From: Solibacteraceae bacterium | GTDB taxonomy: Bacteria > Acidobacteriota > Terriglobia > Bryobacterales > Bryobacteraceae | Direction of reading: 5' to 3' | DNA length: 64,000 nucleotides | Assembly: GCA_026984795.1 (NCBI GenBank) | Contig: JALSRK010000038.1 | Location: forward strand, 1-64,000 | Shown: piece after piece, positions 26,130 to 34,290 of the stretch | Layout of the letters: every line of letters begins with the position of its first letter | Numbering within the stretch: position 1 is the stretch's first letter | Notes under the pieces: model-generated | What the model saw: only the letters and a program-made list of their open reading frames with translations | Told to the model about the DNA's origin: nothing | The model's database searches: none | Program-made: the position numbers and the translations under genes

Positions 26130-26354
26130 ATGCCAAGACCAAGCAGCTCGTTCAAGAAACGCCAAAAAGAACGCAACCGGCTCGAAAAACAGCGGGAAAA
26201 GGCTGAGAAGCGGGCGCAGCGGCGCAGAGAAAAACAGGAACGTGGCGTCTCCAGTCTGGACGACGCCATCGATTTCGAGGCCTCCATCTACGACTTCATC
26301 CCCCCGGAAGACCGCCCGCAACCCGAACCGGCCCCGGAAGAAAAGCCGAACTGA
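26130..26354 (+). CDS. Small, highly charged conserved protein
   Basis: The 74-residue protein is strongly basic in its first half (SSSFKKRQKERNRLEKQREK continuing with more KR/ER pairs), predicted to be one long charged helix or coiled coil, and then has an acidic, proline-rich tail (DAIDFEASIYDFIPPEDRP). AAGGAGG lies seven bases before the ATG, a strong site that fixes the start. No family is recognised. Its charge and location after an RNA-binding protein suggest a nucleic-acid or ribosome association, but that is a guess. Confidence 0.75.
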   Translation: MPRPSSSFKKRQKERNRLEKQREKAEKRAQRRREKQERGVSSLDDAIDFEASIYDFIPPEDRPQPEPAPEEKPN

Positions 26355-26442
26355 TCCCGCCGGCCGCTGCCGGAGGCCGCTGCGCCGGTCTCCGGCCGGC
26401 GGCCCGCTAAAGGCATCACGGCATCCAGCCGATGAATTCCAC

Positions 26443-27486
26443 GTGGAAGAGCCCATAGGCGGCAAGGAGCCCGGCAACAGGGTCCTCTCGGAAGATGAGA
26501 TCGACACTGCCTTCCGCAGTGTCCGGGACACCCAGCGGGACGCGGATCCCGCCGCCGGCGCCCAGCCATACGATTTCCGGCGCCCGGACCGGATCCCCAA
26601 AGATCAGCTCCGGGCCATCCACTTGCTGCACGAGAACTTCGCTCGTAGCCTCGCCTCGAGCCTCTCGGCTTACCTGCGCGCCTACGTCACCGTCAACCTG
26701 GTCTCCGTGGAACAGCTCTCTTTCATGGAGTTTTCGCAGTGCCTGCCGTCGCCCACGATCCTGATTTCCCTGGGCCTGAAACCCTATGAAGGCAACGCCG
26801 TCCTCGAAATCAATCCCTCCCTCGCCTTTCCCGTTCTGGAGATGATGCTCGGCGGCAAGGCGGCCGGCCAGTCCCCGGTCAACCGCGAGATCACCGAAAT
26901 CGAGGAGAAGATCCTCGAGGGGATCCTGCGCATCATTCTCCAGGACCTGCGCGAAGCCTGGTCGGCGGTCGCTCCCCTGGCTTTCAGCGTCGAGGCCCAC
27001 GAGACCGAACCGCAGTTGCTGCAGATCCTCGCCCCCAACGAGGCCATAGTGGCTATCAGCATCGAGGTGCGCGTTGGCGAGAATGCCGGGATGTTGAACC
27101 TCGGCATCCCTTCGATCACCGTCAAGATGTTGCGCCAGCGGTTCGATCAGCAGTGGGCGCTGCGGAAGAGCGAATCCTCGGAAGCCGACCGGAAGCGAAT
27201 CCTCACACTCGTCCAGGCCGCCACCGTGATGCTGGATACCCGCCTCAACGGCAACACCCTCCGGGTGGAAGACCTGTTGGATCTGAAAACCGGCGACATC
27301 CTGGCCTTCGATTATCCGGTCAGCCGACCGCTCGAAGTCGAGCTGAACGGAAAGCGGAGGTTTTCCGGCGAAGTTGTCGACAACGGTCGCAAACGCGCTG
27401 TCGTCCTCGGCGATCTCAGGCTGCCTCAGCCCGGCGAGCGCGATGATCGCCACCCGCTCGTCTCCTTCGTGGCCGACCCGGACTGA
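26443..27486 (+). CDS. fliM: Flagellar motor switch protein FliM
   Basis: The 347-residue protein has all FliM parts: the N-terminal CheY-binding peptide RVLSEDEIDTAF, the linker into YDFRRPDRIPKDQLRAIHLL, the CheC-like middle domain (about 40-230, with FARSLASSLSAYLR) and the C-terminal SpoA domain (about 260-340, with LLDLKTGDILAFDYPVSRPLEV). FliM forms the C-ring that sets rotation direction. No ATG fits; I use GTG at 26443, which gives a normal N-terminus, though its ribosome site is weak. No other flagellar gene is present nearby. The 3' end overlaps a convergent gene by 61 bases. Confidence 0.9.
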   Translation: MEEPIGGKEPGNRVLSEDEIDTAFRSVRDTQRDADPAAGAQPYDFRRPDRIPKDQLRAIHLLHENFARSLASSLSAYLRAYVTVNLVSVEQLSFMEFSQCLPSPTILISLGLKPYEGNAVLEINPSLAFPVLEMMLGGKAAGQSPVNREITEIEEKILEGILRIILQDLREAWSAVAPLAFSVEAHETEPQLLQILAPNEAIVAISIEVRVGENAGMLNLGIPSITVKMLRQRFDQQWALRKSESSEADRKRILTLVQAATVMLDTRLNGNTLRVEDLLDLKTGDILAFDYPVSRPLEVELNGKRRFSGEVVDNGRKRAVVLGDLRLPQPGERDDRHPLVSFVADPD

Positions 27487-28385
27487 GGCCCCTCTTTGAA
27501 GCCGGCCGGCGCGAGGGGCCGGCGAGAAGCCTTCGAGTCCCCGGCTCGCCGCCCTTGGGCCCCAACGCCCGCTTTGTGGTAGCCCCGGTAGCGGATCTCT
27601 TGCTCGAAGCTCAGCAGTTTGAAGAACCCGATCCGGAGCTTCACCCGGTACTGCAAGCGCACCGGCGCCCAGAAGTCCCCATCCACCGGCGCGTTCTCGA
27701 CTACCACAGCGCCTCCGCGGTACATGCGGACGAGGAAGAGCCCAAACCAGAGATCCTTCACCAGTTCCGCTTCCGCACGCACCCAGTTGCAGGTCTCCTT
27801 GTCGATGTAGAGCGTCCCCTCCAGACCGGTGAACAGCTTCGCGCGGGACGTGCGGGGCCGGTATCCCGGCCGCGGCCTGGCCCGGACCACCCACACGGAG
27901 CGGTGCGCCACTTCGTCTTCGCCGGCCACCTCGAAGAGGAACGCCGCGGCGATCTCTTTCATTGGGTCCCTGACCCGCCGGCTCCGCCTCCGGTACTCCC
28001 GGATCCGGTGCGCCCGCTGCCTCGGCGTCTCGGCCCGCCGCTCAGCAATCACCCGTTCCAGCTTGATCCGCTCCGACTCCTCCTCCTCCGGCGACAACGG
28101 CTTGTCGAATCGCGAAATCAGGCGCCGGTAGGGCGTGCCCTGGATCTGGAGCACCTGGAAGGCCTTCACATCGGTCTTCTTGGGACGCCCGTGCTTGTCG
28201 AAATCGACCTTGCGCACCCACTCCACCCATTCATAGTCCTGCAGGCGTTCCCAGTTCCGGCCGTCGGCGCGCAGCGAGCAACGGACGAGTTTATAGGGAT
28301 CGGGCTGGGCGCCGGCCGAGCTCACCGACAGCGCCACTAGCGCGATCCCGACGCCTATGCGGAACCCGAGCCCCCCACCCCTCAT
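27426..28385 (-). CDS. Exported hypothetical protein
   Basis: The 319-residue protein has a signal peptide (IGVGIALVALSVSSAGA) and a central domain with alternating beta strands (LEGTLYIDKETCNWVRAEAE, VPVQLQYRV-like VRLQYRVKLRIGFFK) reminiscent of periplasmic outer-membrane-lipoprotein-sorting-like proteins, but I cannot assign it. A very charged stretch lies at about 85-145. The last 45 residues are low-complexity and antisense to the 3' end of fliM. The ATG overlaps the stop of hyuA (ATGA), so it is translationally coupled to it. Confidence 0.75.
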   Translation of the reverse strand: MRGGGLGFRIGVGIALVALSVSSAGAQPDPYKLVRCSLRADGRNWERLQDYEWVEWVRKVDFDKHGRPKKTDVKAFQVLQIQGTPYRRLISRFDKPLSPEEEESERIKLERVIAERRAETPRQRAHRIREYRRRSRRVRDPMKEIAAAFLFEVAGEDEVAHRSVWVVRARPRPGYRPRTSRAKLFTGLEGTLYIDKETCNWVRAEAELVKDLWFGLFLVRMYRGGAVVVENAPVDGDFWAPVRLQYRVKLRIGFFKLLSFEQEIRYRGYHKAGVGAQGRRAGDSKASRRPLAPAGFKEGPQSGSATKETSGWRSSRSPG

Positions 28386-30307
28386 ACTCCCGCCCGCTCC
28401 ACGATCAAACTCCCCGCACGGTCCCGGCGCACCCGCCAGCCGGGCGGCACGAGCGTCGTCGCCCCGTAGTCCAGCACGAGCAACGGGCCGGGCCGGGCTT
28501 CACTGGAAACCGCCGCCCGGGCCAACACCGGAGTGCGCCGCCAGCGTCCGCCGGTGAAGACTCGGCGCACCTCGCCCTGCTGTGCCGAAGCCGCCCGCGA
28601 CGCCCGCCACCGCGGCTTCGGGTACCGCAGCCGGGCCCGCACGCGCAGCGTCACCACCTCCACCGGGTGGTCCCGACGCGCGTAGCCGTACGTCCGCTCG
28701 TGAGCGCGGTGAAAAGCGGCCGCCGGATCGCCGTCTCCCCAAGACACCGTAAGCTCGTAGCTCTGCCCCGCGTACCGGAGGTCGGCCATCCGGATCAGTT
28801 CCGCGCCTGGCGTCTCCCGCTCGGCGATCCTCTCGAGCCGCCGGAACCGCCTCTCGTAGTCCCTGCGCCCCAGAACCCCGTGCGCATAATCCCGGATCCG
28901 GTCCGCCAGCAGCATTCCCAAGGCTGACAGCATCCCTGCGTGTTCCGGCACGATCACCGTGCGGATGCCCAGCTCCGCCGCCAGCTCGCAAGCGTGCAGT
29001 CCGCCGCAGCCCCCAAAAGCCACCAGGGCGAACCGCCGCGGATCGTAGCCGCGCTCCACTGAGATGGCCCGGACCGCCCTCTCCATCCCCGCATTGGCCA
29101 CCCGCAGAATACCCGCCGCCGCCTCCACGCGTCCGATGTCCAACGCCGCGGCGATCCGGTCCACCGCCGCCGCAGACCGCTCCTCCTCGATCGGCATCTC
29201 CCCGCCGAGGAACTGCCGTGAGCCGATCCGGCCGAGCACCACGTGGGCATCGGTCACCGTGGCATCCATGCCGCGGCCGTAACAAGCCGGGCCCGGATCC
29301 GCCCCGGCGCTCTCGGGCCCTACCGCGAGCCGTCCTCCTTCGTCCACCCGCGCGATCGAGCCGCCGCCCGCCCCCACGGTGTGAATATCCAGCATCGGGA
29401 TCCGGATCGGCAGGCCCCCCACGCGCGATTCCACCGTCTCCCCCGGCTCGCCCTCGGCCAGGCTGACGTCGGTGGAAGTCCCGCCCATGTCAAAGCCCAT
29501 CACCAGCGGGTAGCCGGCCCGCCGCCCGACGTAGACCGCCCCCACCACGCCGCCGGCCGGTCCCGAAAGCACCGTCCGCACCGGGTGCCGCCGCGCCTCC
29601 CGGGCGGTCATCGAACCGCCGTTGGACTGGAAGATGGAGATTTCCTGGTTTGAAGCCCTCTCCAAACGCCTGAGGTAACTTTCCATCAGCGGCCCTACAT
29701 AAGCGTTGATCACCGTGGTCGCCGTCCGCTCGTACTCGCGGAACTCGGGGCTGATCTCGTGAGAGACGCACACGTAGCCCAGGTCCCGCAGCGCCTTCGC
29801 CGCCACGCGCTCGTTGCTCGCGTTGGCGTAGGAGTGCAGGAAGCTCACCGCCACCGCTTCCACTCCCGCCGCTTCGAGGCGCCGCCTCAGCTCCTCGAGC
29901 GCCTTCGGATCCGCCTCCGTCTCCACCCTGCCGTCGTACAGAGTACGCTCGGCCACGCCGAACGCAAGATCCCGCCCCACCAGCAGGCGGCGCGGCCGTG
30001 GGAGCAGGTTGTAGAGTTCCTCGCGATTCTGCCGGCCGATCTCGAGGATGTCCTCGAAGCCCGCCGTCGTCACCAGCGCCGTCCGCGCCCCTTTTCGCTC
30101 GAGCAAAGCGTTCGTGGCCACCGTGGATCCGTGAACCACCTCGGCCGCCGCCCCCGCCGCTGCCCGCCTGATGCCGGCGAGAATCACGCCGGCCGGGTTC
30201 GCGGGATCGGAGCGCATCTTGAATGCGCTCATCCGTCCTCCCGGGCCGATGGCAACGAAGTCGGTGAAGGTGCCCCCGGCGTCCACTCCAATCCGCAACA
30301 GCCGCAC
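28382..30307 (-). CDS. hyuA: Hydantoinase/oxoprolinase A family protein (HyuA)
   Basis: The 641-residue protein has the ASKHA-type ATPase features of HyuA: IGVDAGGTFTDFV at the start, GFDMGGTSTDVSL in the middle, VGAGGGSIARVDEGG, and FGGCGGLHA in the C-terminal part. HyuA subunits use ATP to open cyclic amides such as hydantoins or 5-oxoproline, normally together with HyuB. No hyuB is present next to it, and the coupled downstream gene is unrelated. I propose GTG at 30307 since family proteins begin at this point; an ATG at 30373 is also in frame but would approach the divergent aroC start. Confidence 0.88.
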   Translation of the reverse strand: MRLLRIGVDAGGTFTDFVAIGPGGRMSAFKMRSDPANPAGVILAGIRRAAAGAAAEVVHGSTVATNALLERKGARTALVTTAGFEDILEIGRQNREELYNLLPRPRRLLVGRDLAFGVAERTLYDGRVETEADPKALEELRRRLEAAGVEAVAVSFLHSYANASNERVAAKALRDLGYVCVSHEISPEFREYERTATTVINAYVGPLMESYLRRLERASNQEISIFQSNGGSMTAREARRHPVRTVLSGPAGGVVGAVYVGRRAGYPLVMGFDMGGTSTDVSLAEGEPGETVESRVGGLPIRIPMLDIHTVGAGGGSIARVDEGGRLAVGPESAGADPGPACYGRGMDATVTDAHVVLGRIGSRQFLGGEMPIEEERSAAAVDRIAAALDIGRVEAAAGILRVANAGMERAVRAISVERGYDPRRFALVAFGGCGGLHACELAAELGIRTVIVPEHAGMLSALGMLLADRIRDYAHGVLGRRDYERRFRRLERIAERETPGAELIRMADLRYAGQSYELTVSWGDGDPAAAFHRAHERTYGYARRDHPVEVVTLRVRARLRYPKPRWRASRAASAQQGEVRRVFTGGRWRRTPVLARAAVSSEARPGPLLVLDYGATTLVPPGWRVRRDRAGSLIVERAGV

Positions 30308-30385
30308 GCACCGATTTTCCCATGCCGCCGCGCCCTTCCGCCCGCCGAGCCGCCGGAACCCGTTTGTTACCATGAGACTACCGAG

Positions 30386-31558
30386 ATGCTTCGTTTCGAG
30401 ACCGCCGGAGAGTCCCACGGGGAGTGCCTCGTCGCCACCCTCACCGGCTTGCCCGCCGGGGTGCCCGTCTCGGTCGAGAAGATCGACCGCGAGCTCTGGC
30501 GCCGCCAGCAAGGCTACGGCCGCGGCGGCCGCATGAAGATCGAGACCGACCGCGTCCGCATCGTCGCCGGCGTCCGCCACTCCCACACCATCGGCTCGCC
30601 CATAGCGCTCATCCTCGAGAACAAGGACTGGAAGAACTGGACCGAGGCGCTGCCCGTCGAATCTCAGCCCGGCAGCGAGGACAAGAAGAGGCCGGTCACC
30701 CGGCCCCGTCCCGGCCATGCCGATCTCGCCGGGGTTCTCAAGTACGACTTCCGCGACGCCCGCTACGTGCTGGAGCGTGCCAGCGCCCGCGAGACGACGG
30801 CCCGGGTCGCCGTCGGCGCCCTCGCCAAGCAGTTTCTGGAACAGTTCGGCATCTCGGTCTTGAGCCACGTCGTCGCCGTGGGGCCCGCCCGCCTGGAACG
30901 GCCCGCCGCCTGGGAGGAACTCGTCGCCCTCAGCCGCAAGGACGAGGTGCTGCTCAACTGCGTGGATCCCGAGACCGAAGCCCGCATGAAGGAGGTCGTC
31001 GATAGAGCTTTGCGCACCGGAGACACCGTCGGCGGCATCTTCGAAGTAGTGGCCCACAACGTGCCCCCGGGCCTGGGTTCCCACATCGCCTGGGATACGC
31101 GGCTCGACGGGCGCCTGGCCCAGGCGGTCGTCTCGATACAGGCCGTCAAGGGCGTGGAGATCGGCGAAGCCGCCGCCGGGGCCGCCAGCTTCGGCTCGAA
31201 AGTGCAGGACACGATCCATTACGATAAGAAAGAGAGGCGGTTCACCCGCGGGGCGAACCGCGCCGGGGGCCTCGAAGGCGGCATCACCAACGGACAGGAC
31301 GTCGTCGTCCGGGGGATGCTGAAGCCGATCTCGACGCTGCGGCGGCCGCTCGAGTCGGTGGATCTCGTAACGCGAGAGCCTTCGGAGGCGGCTTACGAGC
31401 GCAGCGACGTCTGCGTCGTCCCGGCCGCCGGCGTCATCGGGGAGGCCATGGTCGCCATCGTGCTCGCCCAGGCGTTTCTCGAAAAGTTCGGCGGCGACTC
31501 CTTGGGCGAGACGAAGCGCAACTTCGAGGGCTACCTGGAACAGGTGAGGCGTTACTGA
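30386..31558 (+). CDS. aroC: Chorismate synthase
   Basis: The 390-residue protein is a full-length chorismate synthase, starting MLRFETAGESHGECLVATL and carrying GYGRGGRMKIETDRV, GHADLAGVLKY, RASARETTARVAVGALAK and GGITNGQDVVVR. It eliminates phosphate from EPSP to give chorismate, using reduced FMN. I start at the ATG at 30386, with a weak GAGACTACCGAG leader. It is the first gene of aroC-def-fmt-argJ, with each junction overlapping or nearly so. Confidence 0.97.
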   Translation: MLRFETAGESHGECLVATLTGLPAGVPVSVEKIDRELWRRQQGYGRGGRMKIETDRVRIVAGVRHSHTIGSPIALILENKDWKNWTEALPVESQPGSEDKKRPVTRPRPGHADLAGVLKYDFRDARYVLERASARETTARVAVGALAKQFLEQFGISVLSHVVAVGPARLERPAAWEELVALSRKDEVLLNCVDPETEARMKEVVDRALRTGDTVGGIFEVVAHNVPPGLGSHIAWDTRLDGRLAQAVVSIQAVKGVEIGEAAAGAASFGSKVQDTIHYDKKERRFTRGANRAGGLEGGITNGQDVVVRGMLKPISTLRRPLESVDLVTREPSEAAYERSDVCVVPAAGVIGEAMVAIVLAQAFLEKFGGDSLGETKRNFEGYLEQVRRY

Positions 31559-32121
31559 TGATCTACGATGTGATTCGTTACCCGGACCCGCGGCTGGAGA
31601 CGCCGTGTGATCCGGTCGAGGAATTCGACACCGCCGAGCTGAAACAGCTCGTCGCCGACATGTTCGATACCATGTACTACCACAAAGGCGTCGGACTGGC
31701 CGCCCCGCAGATCGGCGTGATGAAGCAGATCGCCGTCCTCGACGTCTCCCTCGGCGAGGATCCGGGGCAGAAGATCGTCATCATCAACCCCAAGATCGCC
31801 CGCCAGGAAGGCCGAATCCGCGAAGAGGAAGGCTGCCTCTGCTTCCCGGGCTTCCGCGAGAAGATCACCCGCGCCGCCCGCGTCGTCGTCGCCGCCAAGG
31901 ACGTCTCCGGCATGGAGATCCGCATCGAGGCCGGCGACCTACTCTCCCGCGCGCTGCAGCACGAGATCGACCACCTCAACGGCATCCTCTTCATCCGGCA
32001 CATGAGCGCCCTCAAGCGCGACCTGATCCGCCGCAAGATCCGCAAGATGATCAAGGCCGGCGAGTGGGGTCCGGTGGTTCCCGGACCGAAACGGGAAGAA
32101 TCCTCGGTGGTGAAGGCTTAG
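31558..32121 (+). CDS. def: Peptide deformylase
   Basis: The 187-residue enzyme has the three deformylase motifs: GVGLAAPQIG (44-53), EGCLCFPG (91-98, metal ligand C93) and HEIDHLNG (135-142, ligands H135 and H139, catalytic E136). Motif 2 reads EGCLC rather than the usual EGCLS. It removes the formyl group from nascent proteins. The ATG overlaps the aroC stop by one base (TGATG), and fmt follows 11 bases later, pairing formylation with deformylation. Confidence 0.97.
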   Translation: MIYDVIRYPDPRLETPCDPVEEFDTAELKQLVADMFDTMYYHKGVGLAAPQIGVMKQIAVLDVSLGEDPGQKIVIINPKIARQEGRIREEEGCLCFPGFREKITRAARVVVAAKDVSGMEIRIEAGDLLSRALQHEIDHLNGILFIRHMSALKRDLIRRKIRKMIKAGEWGPVVPGPKREESSVVKA

Positions 32122-32132
32122 GCGAGGCGACG

Positions 32133-33074
32133 GTGCGGATCGCGTTTCTCGGCACCCCCGAATTCGCCGTCCCGTCGCTCGAACGCCTCATCGAGAGCGG
32201 CTTCGACATCGCCGCCGTCGTCACCCAGCCCGACAAGCCCAAGGGCCGCGGCCGGAAGCTCGCCGCTCCGCCGGTGAAAGAAGCCGCCTTGAAAGCCGGC
32301 CTGCCGGTCCACCAGCCCACCAGGCTCAAGACCCCCGAAGCCGTCGAGCTGTTCCGCAGTTTCAACGCCGAGGCCATGGCCGTGGTCGCCTACGGCAAGA
32401 TCATCCCCCAGGCGATCATCGACATCCCGCCCCTGGGCCTCGTCAACGTCCACGCGTCCCTGCTGCCCAAGTACCGCGGCGCCGCCCCCGTCCAGTGGGC
32501 CGTCGCCGAGGGCGAGACCCGCACCGGAGTCACCACCATGCTCATCGACGCCGGCCTCGACTCCGGCGACATCCTGCTCGCCGCCGAGACCGAGATCGGC
32601 CCCGAGGAGACCGCCGTCGAGCTCAGCGAGCGCCTCGCGCAGATGGGCGCCGACCTGCTGGTCCGCACCCTGCGCGGCCTGAAGGAGGGCGTCATCCGGC
32701 CCACGCCGCAAGATCACGAGAAGGCCACCTTCGCCCCGATGCTCACCAGGGAGGCCGGCCGCATCGACTGGCGCTGGCCGGCGCAGAAGATCCACAACCG
32801 CGTCCGCGGCTTCCAGCCCTGGCCGGGCTCTTGGACCACCTTCCGCAGCAAGCTGCTTCACATCTGGAAATCGCGCCCCGCCGAGGTTCCGGCCTCCGGC
32901 GAGCCCGGCACGTTCCAGCCGGGGCACGAGCGGGTCGTCGTCAACTGCGGCGAAGGCACCGCTTTGGAACTCGTGGAGGTCCAGCCGGAGGCCAGGAAGC
33001 GCATGCCCGCCTCGGCCTTCGCCCGCGGCCAGCACATCGAAGGGGGAGAACGGTTGGGAGAGGAAGGATCGTGA
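32133..33074 (+). CDS. fmt: Methionyl-tRNA formyltransferase
   Basis: The 313-residue protein has the N-terminal formyl-transfer domain (IAFLGTPEFAVPSL, then VNVHASLLPKYRGAAPVQWA with N105 and H107, and GLDSGD) and the C-terminal OB-like domain (about 205-305, with PMLTREAGRIDW and VRGFQPWPGSW). It formylates initiator Met-tRNA from 10-formyl-tetrahydrofolate. The start is GTG at 32133. The gene overlaps argJ as GTGA at 33071-33074. Confidence 0.97.
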   Translation: MRIAFLGTPEFAVPSLERLIESGFDIAAVVTQPDKPKGRGRKLAAPPVKEAALKAGLPVHQPTRLKTPEAVELFRSFNAEAMAVVAYGKIIPQAIIDIPPLGLVNVHASLLPKYRGAAPVQWAVAEGETRTGVTTMLIDAGLDSGDILLAAETEIGPEETAVELSERLAQMGADLLVRTLRGLKEGVIRPTPQDHEKATFAPMLTREAGRIDWRWPAQKIHNRVRGFQPWPGSWTTFRSKLLHIWKSRPAEVPASGEPGTFQPGHERVVVNCGEGTALELVEVQPEARKRMPASAFARGQHIEGGERLGEEGS

Positions 33075-34249
33075 AGATTCCCCAAGGCTACCGCTTCGCT
33101 TCCACCTACGCAGGAATCCGCAAGGAACGCAAGGACGACCTGGCGCTCATCGTCAGCGACCCTCCGGCCGCCGCCGCCGCAGTCTTCACCACCAACCGCG
33201 TCCAGGCCGCCCCACTGCGTGTCGGCCGGGAACATCTCGCCCGATCCGGAGGCCGGGTGCGCGCCGTCCTCGTCAATGCCGGCAACGCCAACTGCGCTAC
33301 CCGCACCGGCCTCCAGGTGGCCAGGAAATGCTGCCGGGAACTCGCCCGCCGCCTTGGCGCCAAGGCCGTCGAGATCTTTCCCTCCTCCACCGGGGTCATC
33401 GGCGTGGAGCTGGACGTCGAACTCATCATCGCCAGGCTCCCAGATCTCGTGGCCCACTTGGCCCCGGACCGCCTGCCCGACGTCGCCGACGCCATCATGA
33501 CCACCGATACGGTGCCCAAGATCGCCACCCGCGAGCTGAAGCTCTGCGGCGGCTCAGTGCGCATCGCCGGGGTCACCAAAGGCGCCGGGATGATCCACCC
33601 CAACATGGCCACCACGCTGGCCTTTCTGATGACCGACGCCGCCATCGCGCCGGCCGTGCTGCGGCGGCTGCTCGTCAACGCCGTCGAGCAGAGCTACCAC
33701 CGCCTCTCGGTCGATGGCGACACTTCCACCAACGACACTGTCCTGCTGCTCGCCAACGGCGCCTCCGGCCGCCGCCTCGGGCCCCGGGACCGCCCGGCCT
33801 TCCAGGCCGCCCTAGACGATCTCGCCGCCGATCTCGCCCGCCAGATCGCCCGCGATGGCGAAGGCGCCCGCACCTTGGTCACCATTGAGGTCGAAGGAAC
33901 GCGGGACGATGCCGCTGCCGCGGCGATCGCCCGGTCCATCGCCAACTCGCCCTTGGTGAAGACTGCCATCGCCGGCCGGGATCCGAACTGGGGCCGTGTC
34001 CTCGTAGCTGCCGGCTATGCCGGCGTGGAGTTCGATCCAGCCAAAGTGGATATCTATCTCCAGGGCGTCAAGGTCTGCGAGAGGGGACTGGCCGCCGACT
34101 TCCCCGAAGAGGAAATGGAGCGCCGGCTCGCCGCGCCTGAGTGCGCCATCCGTTTCGTCATCCGGGGCCGCGGCGAGGGCCGGACCCGTTTCTGGACCTG
34201 CGACTTAACGGAAGGCTACGTCCACATCAACGCCGACTACCGCACCTGA
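33071..34249 (+). CDS. argJ: Bifunctional glutamate N-acetyltransferase / ornithine acetyltransferase ArgJ
   Basis: The 392-residue precursor has the self-cleavage site KGAGMIHPNMA/TTLAF, so T181 becomes the N-terminal nucleophile of the beta chain. Other family segments are FTTNRVQAAPLR, NAGNANCATRTG, DGDTSTNDTVLLLANG and GRDPNWGRVLVAAGYAGV. ArgJ recycles the acetyl group between N-acetylornithine and glutamate in arginine synthesis. The start is GTG overlapping the fmt stop. It is the last gene of the operon. Whether it also uses acetyl-CoA (bifunctional) is not decidable from sequence alone. Confidence 0.96.
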   Translation: MKIPQGYRFASTYAGIRKERKDDLALIVSDPPAAAAAVFTTNRVQAAPLRVGREHLARSGGRVRAVLVNAGNANCATRTGLQVARKCCRELARRLGAKAVEIFPSSTGVIGVELDVELIIARLPDLVAHLAPDRLPDVADAIMTTDTVPKIATRELKLCGGSVRIAGVTKGAGMIHPNMATTLAFLMTDAAIAPAVLRRLLVNAVEQSYHRLSVDGDTSTNDTVLLLANGASGRRLGPRDRPAFQAALDDLAADLARQIARDGEGARTLVTIEVEGTRDDAAAAAIARSIANSPLVKTAIAGRDPNWGRVLVAAGYAGVEFDPAKVDIYLQGVKVCERGLAADFPEEEMERRLAAPECAIRFVIRGRGEGRTRFWTCDLTEGYVHINADYRT

Positions 34250-34263
34250 GTTTCGGGCGCCTC

Positions 34264-34278
34264 CGAGGCGACGCCTCG
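34264..34278. terminator. Short hairpin between argJ and the NfrB-like gene
   Basis: CGAGGCG (34264-34270) and CGCCTCG (34272-34278) form an inverted repeat between two convergent genes. There is no T tract; it could help end both transcripts, but evidence is thin. Confidence 0.3.
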
Positions 34279-34290
34279 CTGCCCCCCGGA

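Noticed and set aside
30308-31219. N-terminal extension of the HyuA frame across the aroC gene
   Set aside because: The frame continues far upstream but the HyuA family begins at the IGVDAGGTFTDF segment, and the extension lies antisense to chorismate synthase.
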